This document shows positions 25,887 to 31,632 of a stretch of 62,151 nucleotides of DNA, one piece after another. The stretch covers positions 1 through 62,151 of the forward strand of contig DATLNM010000023.1 of the NCBI GenBank assembly GCA_035536775.1. Direction: 5' to 3'. The DNA comes from DATLNM01 sp035536775 (GTDB taxonomy: Bacteria; Actinomycetota; CADDZG01; WHSQ01). The notes beneath the pieces are model-generated. The model searched no databases. It worked only from the letters and a program-made list of their open reading frames with translations, and was not told the origin of the DNA. The position numbers and the translations under genes were made by a program. Numbering within the stretch: the first letter of the stretch is position 1; the number at the start of each line of letters is the position of its first letter.

Positions 25887-26584
25887 GTCACACGAAGCTC
25901 CGCGACGAGTGGAAGGTGGTCGGACGCGTCGGTTTCGATCGTCCACACCTGACCGAGCTCGCTCCCCGGCCCGGCAAGGACATGATCGATCGCGCGACCA
26001 CGGCCGGCCTTCAGGGTTACGGGCGGTCTTTCGGTACGCGTGAACCCTGCCGCGAGCAGGCCGTTGAGATCGCGTGGCCCTTGGTTGAAGTCTCCGAGCA
26101 CGACGGCCGGGGCGATCGGTCGTCGTCCCGGCCGGTAGCGAGCGCGGGCCAGAGTCGAGGCCCACAGCTCTATGGCAGAGGTCTGAAGCTTGCGGCCGGC
26201 GCGAGCCCGGGACAGATGGGTGGCCAAGATCATGAAGCCCTTCCACTGCGCGGTAACGAAACCGCGCGGCTCCTCGTCGGCAGATGCGCGCGGAAGCGGC
26301 TTGAAGACGCTATCCACCGGGATGGTCGATGCGATCGCCAGTCCATAGCGTCCGTCTCCGCGCTGGAGGGTGGGATGGAACGAGATGTGCAGACCCGTGA
26401 GGCGGGCGAGCTCGGCAGGCTGGTCCACTCCCCCGGTCCGCTTCATCCCGCGATCGACCTCCTGAAGCGCGATGAAAGATGCGCCGGTCGCCTTGATCGC
26501 CGCCGCGGTCCTGTCGAGATCGACCTTTCCGTCGCGGCCCTCCCCATGACGGATGTTGAACGTCGCCACCGTCACGAAGCTCAT
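25868..26584 (-). CDS. Endonuclease/exonuclease/phosphatase (EEP) family protein
   Basis: 238 aa from ATG 26584. Motifs of the DNase I-like fold are in order: ATFNIRHGEG, LQEVD, ATHLSR, GDFNQGP and SDHLPLVAEL. The catalytic Glu, Asp/Asn pair and His are retained. Substrates may be DNA, RNA or phospho-compounds such as inositol phosphates. No signal peptide. The last codons lie in palindromic element B, so its present C-terminus may have been set by that insertion. No strong ribosome site is visible. Confidence 0.88.
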   Translation of the reverse strand: MSFVTVATFNIRHGEGRDGKVDLDRTAAAIKATGASFIALQEVDRGMKRTGGVDQPAELARLTGLHISFHPTLQRGDGRYGLAIASTIPVDSVFKPLPRASADEEPRGFVTAQWKGFMILATHLSRARAGRKLQTSAIELWASTLARARYRPGRRPIAPAVVLGDFNQGPRDLNGLLAAGFTRTERPPVTLKAGRGRAIDHVLAGPGSELGQVWTIETDASDHLPLVAELRVTSAPSH

Positions 26585-26629
26585 CGCGCCGGAACCCCGC
26601 CGCGCGCGCCTGTGGGAGCATGTCGCCGA

Positions 26630-26690
26630 GCGATCCTCTTGAGGGTCGCGCTCGCAGAGGCAGCCCGTGGGGCTGCCGTCGCAGGGCAAC
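26630..26690 (-). repeat. Two-hairpin dispersed element, copy 1
   Basis: Read on the minus strand: GTTGCCCTGCGACGGC, hairpin 1 (GGCAGCCC/GGGCTGCC with a 3-base loop, + coordinates 26659-26677), the linker TGCCTCTGCG (26653-26662, overlapping the stem), and hairpin 2 at 26630-26649 (9-bp stem with one wobble in the + reading). It lies between the divergent EEP nuclease and rhomboid genes. Two further copies are at 54003-54090 and 60606-60671. Confidence 0.75.
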
Positions 26691-26724
26691 CACCTACAAG
26701 GTGGGTTGCCCGGAGGGAAAAGAA

Positions 26725-27582
26725 TTGATCAATACCGCGCTGAGCTCTGAAGAGACCTACTGCTATGGGCATCCGAAGATTCCTACCCGGCTGAGATGCT
26801 CGCGCTGCGAGCGTCCGATATGCGGGCGCTGCGCGATACCTGCGTCCGTCGGCCAACATTGCCCCGAGTGCGTGGCGGAAGCCCGGAAGACGGCCCCCAA
26901 GGTCCGGTCGGCAGCGCGCGCGAACGCACCTGCGGTGGTCGCCATCATCGTCGTGAACGTCGTGATCTTCATCGCCCAGCTCGGAAGCGCCGGCGTCACC
27001 AACCGCTTCGCTGCGTTCGCACCGGCGATCCAGAACGGCGAGTACTACCGCCTGATAACCGCGATGTTCCTGCACTCGCCAAGTTTCATCCTTCACATCC
27101 TGTTCAACATGTACATCCTCTACGCCTACGGCCAGAACGTGGAGCAGGCGTTCGGGACGTTGCGCTTCATCGTCATGTACCTCGTCGCCGGATTCATGGG
27201 AAGTGTCGCGTCGTACGCGTTCGGGTCGTGTAACGCTGCCAGCGTCGGCGCGTCCGGAGCGATCTTCGGGGTCGTGGGGATCCTCGTGATCTACGCGTAC
27301 AACCGGCGAACGTCGGCCATCATGAGTCAATACCTGCGCGGGATCATGATCTTCATCGGGATCAACATGGTCATCAGCTTCGGCCTCCCGAACATCGACT
27401 ATCTCGCGCACATCGGCGGCCTCCTCGCTGGCATGGCATTGGGCCTCGGTTTCGATCGGGGGCTCGTTTCCGGCCGTGCCCGCTCCGTCGCGCTGCAGGC
27501 CGCGTTCGTGGTTGCCATGGTTGGAGTGGGTGTCGCGCTGCTGGTCTGGAGGACGGCCAATTTCGCTCAGCTCTGCGGATAG
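26725..27582 (+). CDS. Rhomboid family intramembrane serine protease with zinc-ribbon N-terminus
   Basis: 285 aa from the TTG at 26725, which has GGAGGG 7 bases upstream; earlier in-frame starts lack a site. The N-terminus carries a B-box-like zinc ribbon (CYGHP, CSRCERPICGRC, CPEC). Six to seven membrane helices follow with the rhomboid dyad: Ser in GASGAIFG and His in AHIGGLLAG. Rhomboids cut membrane proteins within the bilayer. The stop TAG is also the first triplet of a palindromic arm (27580-27612). Confidence 0.92.
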   Translation: MINTALSSEETYCYGHPKIPTRLRCSRCERPICGRCAIPASVGQHCPECVAEARKTAPKVRSAARANAPAVVAIIVVNVVIFIAQLGSAGVTNRFAAFAPAIQNGEYYRLITAMFLHSPSFILHILFNMYILYAYGQNVEQAFGTLRFIVMYLVAGFMGSVASYAFGSCNAASVGASGAIFGVVGILVIYAYNRRTSAIMSQYLRGIMIFIGINMVISFGLPNIDYLAHIGGLLAGMALGLGFDRGLVSGRARSVALQAAFVVAMVGVGVALLVWRTANFAQLCG

Positions 27583-27612
27583 TGCTCCGTTCCGCAAGTA
27601 GCGTCTTTGTTC
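27580..27612 (+). repeat. Solitary arm of the CTAGTGC palindromic element
   Basis: TAGTGCTCCGTTCCGCAAGT and the next bases AGCGTCTTTGT match the left arm of copy A (25078-25110) with only a few changes. It fills the whole space between the convergent stop codons of rhomboid (TAG at its start) and the DinB-like gene (TGA at its end). No core hairpin follows. Confidence 0.75.
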
Positions 27613-28360
27613 ACGCGTAGGTACGGATCAGACTTAGAACATCCTTGGCACGCTCTCCCTGTGCGGTCAGTGTTGGGGCCTCTTCCGGCGCCAAGCGTCG
27701 GCCCGCGACGCGGCAGAACTCGCCTGCGGTTCCCTCGACGCGGCACTGGGCGTCATCCGATCCGAACGACCATTCCTCCCCGCCGGGCGATCTCAGCACC
27801 GCCCTTACCGATGGCGCCTCGCCGGCCCCTGCCTGCATAAAGGCATACGGCAGCGTCCTATGAGCAAGGCGGGCGATGTGCCACAGGCGGTCCGTATCCG
27901 GATAGGGCACACCCAAGGGGCCCGTGATATCGAGCGCGTGGATCCAGTGCTCGGACAGGCGGGTCGTTGCCAAGGTGCGGGGTTTGAGCGGAGCGGCGAC
28001 CCACGTGAGAGCGCGCGAGGGATCGGCGGACCTCAGGGCATCGAGGGCCGCCCGGCGCGCCACTCGCCAACGCTCGAAGACCTCCGGTGGGGGCGTAGCA
28101 CGGTCCTGCTGCACCCACCCGGCCATCAGCTCGTCGACGCTCGAGGCCTCGACGGAAGGCAGGGCCGTGAGCCCCTCTCCGGTGATGGAGGTCGTGACGC
28201 CCTCTTCTGTCTGGGCGAGGTGGAGGACGACGTCTGTGATCGTCCACCCGGGACAAGCCGATGCATGGCGCCACGCGCTCTCGTCGAGCGAGCCCAGGAC
28301 CTCTTCGAGCCGGTCCTGCTCGTCGGACAGCGCGCTGAGAGGATCCGGCTCTGCGGCCAC
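27611..28360 (-). CDS. DinB / maleylpyruvate isomerase-type metal-binding protein
   Basis: 249 aa from GTG 28360, 4 bases after the upstream stop. The N-terminal four-helix bundle carries W..ACPGWTITDVVLHLAQTE with the metal-ligand His, and SEHWIHALDI supplies further His ligands, the pattern of the MDMPI_N / TIGR03084-type family. Members catalyse thiol-dependent isomerisations or conjugations, and many actinobacterial ones use mycothiol. The C-terminal half is a SCP2-like beta domain. It follows the MaoC/SDR cluster and may belong to the same operon. Confidence 0.82.
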   Translation of the reverse strand: MAAEPDPLSALSDEQDRLEEVLGSLDESAWRHASACPGWTITDVVLHLAQTEEGVTTSITGEGLTALPSVEASSVDELMAGWVQQDRATPPPEVFERWRVARRAALDALRSADPSRALTWVAAPLKPRTLATTRLSEHWIHALDITGPLGVPYPDTDRLWHIARLAHRTLPYAFMQAGAGEAPSVRAVLRSPGGEEWSFGSDDAQCRVEGTAGEFCRVAGRRLAPEEAPTLTAQGERAKDVLSLIRTYA

Positions 28361-28364
28361 GCGA

Positions 28365-29204
28365 CTATGCCGGGGCGATCTCGATGAGGCCGTTCTTGAT
28401 GACCGCGGCGCCGTCGGGGTTGTAGGTCTCGAACGCATAAGTCTCGCCGCCCTCTGAGCCCGACTTCCAGAGCTTCGTGGTCAGCTCCTGGCCCGGCAGC
28501 ACCGGCTTGGACAGCCGGACGCTCAGACGCCTGACGCGCGTGGGGTCGCCTCCCGCGACGCCGTTCACTGCAGCCTTGGTCGCGATCGCCATCGTGCACA
28601 TGCCGTGGACGATGATACCGGGGAGCCCGGCCATCTGGGCCACGTTGGGGTCGAGGTGGATCGGGTTGTGGTCACCAGACGCATCGGCATAGCGATGTGT
28701 CTGGTCATCATCGATCTTCGTTGTCTCTTCGTAAACGATGTCGCGTTCAGGCTCGTCTCCAGCAGCCGGCGCGTCTTTACGCGCGCCCGACCCTGAGCCA
28801 CGGATGAACATCGTGCCGCGTACCTCCGCGACGAGCACCCCGTCTTGGTTCGTCTCGGTGGCCGCAACCGTGAATGTCTCGCCCGTTTCCTTCTGCTCGA
28901 CCGATTCGAGCTTGGCCTCGACGGTCAGGACATCGCCTGGTCGGATGGGCGCGTGGAAGACGTGCTCCTGACCGGCGTGCACCAGCCTCAACAGGTCCGC
29001 TCCCAGCTCGGGATCCATGCCCGCAGCCATGAAGGTGCCGAACGCCGGGACCACCGGAAAGACCGGCGGCGCGACCACGTCGGTCGAGATGTATCGCTCG
29101 TTCTCGTCGTTGGTCGCGCGGGCATAAGCCTCGATCGCGTCGGCCGTGACCTCGAAGGTCGTTACGTCGTAGCTCCTGCCGATCAGCTCCGTGTTCAGTC
29201 CCAC
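28365..29204 (-). CDS. Double-hotdog MaoC family dehydratase
   Basis: 279 aa with an N-terminal FAS1/MaoC_N-like hotdog and a C-terminal MaoC hotdog. The C-terminal half carries the hydratase 2 motif YADASGDHNPIHLDPNVA and GIIVHGMCTMA, with catalytic Asp/His. The fused pair resembles eukaryotic hydratase 2 and actinobacterial (R)-specific enoyl-CoA hydratases. It should add water to 2-enoyl-CoA giving (R)-3-hydroxyacyl-CoA. A Gly/Ser-rich linker joins the two halves. Confidence 0.9.
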   Translation of the reverse strand: MGLNTELIGRSYDVTTFEVTADAIEAYARATNDENERYISTDVVAPPVFPVVPAFGTFMAAGMDPELGADLLRLVHAGQEHVFHAPIRPGDVLTVEAKLESVEQKETGETFTVAATETNQDGVLVAEVRGTMFIRGSGSGARKDAPAAGDEPERDIVYEETTKIDDDQTHRYADASGDHNPIHLDPNVAQMAGLPGIIVHGMCTMAIATKAAVNGVAGGDPTRVRRLSVRLSKPVLPGQELTTKLWKSGSEGGETYAFETYNPDGAAVIKNGLIEIAPA

Positions 29205-29235
29205 GCTGCGTCCGCCTTTCTGTCGTGGAGGTCAG

Positions 29236-29691
29236 CTAGACGAGCAGCTCGACGTCGGCCTCGCCGACGATGGCAACCTCGCCCTCCGTCTCCAACCCGG
29301 CTCCTTCAGGGCCAGGTCCGCGCCTGCTCGCTTGCATGGTGACCTTTATCAACCCGTCCTCGATCGCGACGACCCTCCCGGTGCAGACGATCTCGTCGCC
29401 GGGCCACACCCTTGTCGTGAAGCGGATCTTGAAACGCCGCAAGTGGTGAGGGCCCCCGACCCAGTCGGACACCGCATGCGCGAGGTACCCCGCGGGCAGC
29501 ATCCCCATCGCGAAGACGGTGGGAGCCCCGGTCGCGCGCGCATAACCCTCATCGATGTGGATGGGGTTGAAGTCACCGGACGCGCCGGCGTAGCGCACGA
29601 TGTCGGCGCGCTCCAACGGGCCGTACACCACCTCTCCGAAATCCATCCCGGGCGTTACGCCATCGATTGTCAACGTCGACGGGACGCTCAT
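29236..29691 (-). CDS. MaoC-like hotdog dehydratase, catalytic subunit type
   Basis: 151 aa single hotdog with the catalytic motif GASGDFNPIHIDEGYARATG and FAMGMLPAGYLA. This is the catalytic partner type in heterodimers such as HadB or ChsH2/ChsH1-like pairs. The next gene upstream is the complementary MaoC_N type, overlapping by ATGA, so the two likely form one enzyme. Substrate could be a fatty-acyl or a steroid side-chain enoyl-CoA. Confidence 0.9.
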   Translation of the reverse strand: MSVPSTLTIDGVTPGMDFGEVVYGPLERADIVRYAGASGDFNPIHIDEGYARATGAPTVFAMGMLPAGYLAHAVSDWVGGPHHLRRFKIRFTTRVWPGDEIVCTGRVVAIEDGLIKVTMQASRRGPGPEGAGLETEGEVAIVGEADVELLV

Positions 29692-30137
29692 GATCCTGGG
29701 TCCTTGGCGGTCTCGATCAGTGTGTAAAGGGCTGTGACCACCTCTTCGTCCTGGGCATCGGTGAATACTGTCTCGTAGGTCACGAACCGCATCGAGCCTC
29801 CCCGCTTCCCCTCTTTCTCGAAGTCGCGGGAGATACGCATCGTCCCTTTGAGGACCTCTCCTGCGACGGGAAGGCGCTTGTAGACGAACTCCTGCTCGCC
29901 ATGGAGAACGCGGGCGTAGTCGAGGTTTGCACCCAGGCGCTCTTCGCGCTCCTCGCGCGATACGCGCCAGATCTGTGTGACCGTGAACGTCGGCGGAGCC
30001 ACGACGTCGGGGAAACCGTGGAGTCGTGCCGCTTCACTGTCGAAATAGAGCGGGTTGTCCTCGCCGACGGCGAGTGCGAACTCCGCCACCTTCCCGTGCT
30101 CGACCGGAAGCGCGAACGAGATGCTCGACTCAGCCAA
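29688..30137 (-). CDS. MaoC_N / FAS1-like dehydratase subunit
   Basis: 149 aa hotdog without the catalytic Asp-His motif; recognisable segments are EDNPLYFDSEAARLHGFPDV and APPTFTVTQIW. It resembles HadA/HadC-type subunits that complete the active site of a HadB-type partner. TTG 30137 is preferred, with GGGAG 6 bases upstream and an 8-base overlap with the SDR stop; a GTG at 30155 lacks a site. Confidence 0.85.
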   Translation of the reverse strand: MAESSISFALPVEHGKVAEFALAVGEDNPLYFDSEAARLHGFPDVVAPPTFTVTQIWRVSREEREERLGANLDYARVLHGEQEFVYKRLPVAGEVLKGTMRISRDFEKEGKRGGSMRFVTYETVFTDAQDEEVVTALYTLIETAKDPGS

Positions 30138-31068
30138 GCTGGACTCCCTGACCACCGGTTGCTTTCATCATCCCCGGCATCATTCCGTCAGGGGCGATGC
30201 CGCTGGGGAACTTCTCTTTGATGGCGGCGAGGAGCTCCTCGGGCTCCCACTTGGACTCCTTCGACAGAAGGGTGCCCGCCTCCCATGGTTTGAGGATGTT
30301 GATCATCCCGCCGTAGATGAAGAAGCACTGGCCGGTGATGTCCTGTGCCTCGTCCGCACACAGCGCCACGACGACAGGTGAGATGTTTGACGGGTCCATC
30401 GCGTCGAAACCACCCTCGGGCACGGGCATCTCGCCGAACGTCGCCTCGGTCATACGTGTCCGCGCGTTCGGCGCGAGGCAGTTGACCGTGACCCCATAAC
30501 GTCCGAGCTCAAGCGCGGAGATGATTGTGAATGCCGCTATGCCGGCCTTCGCAGCGCCGTAATTGGTCTGCCCGACATTGCCGAACACGCCGGATGGGCT
30601 GGACGTGTTGATGACACGGCCCTTGACCTCGTTGCCCGCTTTCGATTGCTCACGCCAGTACGCGGCCGCGTGCCGCGTCGGAGCGAAGTGACCCTTGAGG
30701 TGGACATTGATGACCGCGTCCCACTCGTCCTCGGAGAGGTTCACGAGCATGCGGTCCCGCAAGATGCCGGCGTTGTTGATGAGGATGTCGAGACGCCCGA
30801 AGTCCCCGACCGCCTGCTTGACGAGGTTCTCGGCGCCCTGGAAGTCGGCGACGTTGTCGTAGTTCGCGGTCGCCTCTCCGCCGGCCGACTTGATCTCGTC
30901 AGCAACCGTCTGCGCGGGGGTCTTGTCAGCGCCTTCGCCCGCTGCGGACCCGCCGAGGTCGTTCACCACGATCTTCGCGCCTGCCGCCGACAGGGCGAGA
31001 GCGTGGTCGCGCCCGATCCCGCGTCCGGCTCCGGTGACGATCGCGACCTTCCCTTCGAGTGACGGCAT
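30130..31068 (-). CDS. Short-chain dehydrogenase (multifunctional-enzyme-2 type)
   Basis: 312 aa from ATG 31068, with AGGAGG 9 bases upstream. Rossmann motif TGAGRGIGRDHALAL, NNAG, and catalytic Ser-Tyr-Lys (NTSSPSG, YGAAKAG). The segment VVNDLGGSAAGEG and the long C-terminal part resemble the 3-hydroxyacyl-CoA dehydrogenase domain of peroxisomal multifunctional enzyme 2. Together with the MaoC hydratases it would supply the hydration and oxidation steps of one beta-oxidation cycle through the (R)-3-hydroxy isomer. Confidence 0.9.
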   Translation of the reverse strand: MPSLEGKVAIVTGAGRGIGRDHALALSAAGAKIVVNDLGGSAAGEGADKTPAQTVADEIKSAGGEATANYDNVADFQGAENLVKQAVGDFGRLDILINNAGILRDRMLVNLSEDEWDAVINVHLKGHFAPTRHAAAYWREQSKAGNEVKGRVINTSSPSGVFGNVGQTNYGAAKAGIAAFTIISALELGRYGVTVNCLAPNARTRMTEATFGEMPVPEGGFDAMDPSNISPVVVALCADEAQDITGQCFFIYGGMINILKPWEAGTLLSKESKWEPEELLAAIKEKFPSGIAPDGMMPGMMKATGGQGVQLG

Positions 31069-31358
31069 CCCGAGCGACCTCCTGTGAGTCCTGATGAAGT
31101 TGACCGAGCAGTCAAGTTTCAAAGGAGTCTAACGCCGAGCCGGCGAGGACCGTTGGGGCGCCACCGTCGCAAGACGCGCGAGGAGGCCGGAGGCCGTGCG
31201 CCGCCCGGACGGCGGCGGCCGACGGACCGCCTTGGCGGGACGCCATCGATCAGAGGCAGCGAAGCTGGCTTTGATCGCAAGAAAGAGTGGCCGCCACCGT
31301 TCGCATCGCAGATTGGCGCGGAGGGGAGCGCGGCTTGTGGTTGTATTTGCGCTACGTG
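31069..31358. other. 290-bp gap upstream of the SDR operon
   Basis: Low-complexity GC-rich sequence. Short ORFs here have Arg-rich shadow composition and no ribosome sites. It must contain the promoter of the minus-strand SDR/MaoC operon and of the + strand unit that follows, but no convincing -35/-10 pair was found. Confidence 0.4.
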
Positions 31359-31378
31359 AGAAAGGAGGTGGTCCAGAC

Positions 31379-31423
31379 TTGTTACCTAGTTTCGACGGAC
31401 CTCACGAGGTGACCGGCTGCTAG
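31379..31423 (+). CDS. Putative 14-residue leader-like peptide
   Basis: TTG start 10 bases after GGAGG of an unusually long Shine-Dalgarno; the peptide would read LPSFDGPHEVTGC after the initiator. The same frame is open upstream, so the start is not certain. A leader peptide or a translated regulatory RNA is possible. The evidence is only the ribosome site and position. Confidence 0.3.
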   Translation: MLPSFDGPHEVTGC

Positions 31424-31596
31424 TGGTCTAAGCCTCACAAGTTGGGTTCTGGCCATCTCCATTGGGCCACGTCAAGTGGGCCACGAGAAGATTGGGCCAC
31501 GGGCAGAATCCGAACCGGTTCACCGGCTCCACCCGTCCCGGCTTGGTCCCCCGGGCGCTACGGCGAGCACGGGCGGTGCTTCCAGAAGCGAAGTAA

Positions 31597-31632
31597 GTCG
31601 GGGCGCAGGAGATCCTGCGCCCCGACGCTTTT
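31597..31632 (+). terminator. Rho-independent terminator
   Basis: A perfect 14-bp stem GTCGGGGCGCAGGA / TCCTGCGCCCCGAC with a 2-base GA centre (31597-31626), followed by GCTTTT on the + strand. It may also end the minus-strand gene whose stop lies at 31633-31635, but the T-run there is only TTACTT. Confidence 0.7.

Larger units (their letters stand above)
31359..31632 (+). ncRNA. Putative short + strand transcription unit ending at a strong terminator
   Basis: Elements in order: an extended Shine-Dalgarno AGAAAGGAGGTGGTCCA (31359-31375), a 14-codon ORF (31379-31423) with a small hairpin near ACCTCACGAGGT, three TGGGCCACG repeats (31463-31501) and a terminator hairpin with a T-run (31597-31632). 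Both flanking genes are on the minus strand, so these + strand signals are not explained by them. No promoter was identified and the 5' end is unknown. Confidence 0.4.

Noticed and set aside
31084..31423. Two longer + strand ORFs running through the gap upstream of the terminator unit
   Set aside because: Arg/Gly/Pro-rich, no ribosome sites, no recognisable domain; only the last 14 codons have a ribosome site.
31490..31560. Possible tRNA on the minus strand (GGTTCGGATTCTGCCC resembles a T arm)
   Set aside because: No matching T stem, acceptor stem or anticodon arm could be laid out at the right distances.
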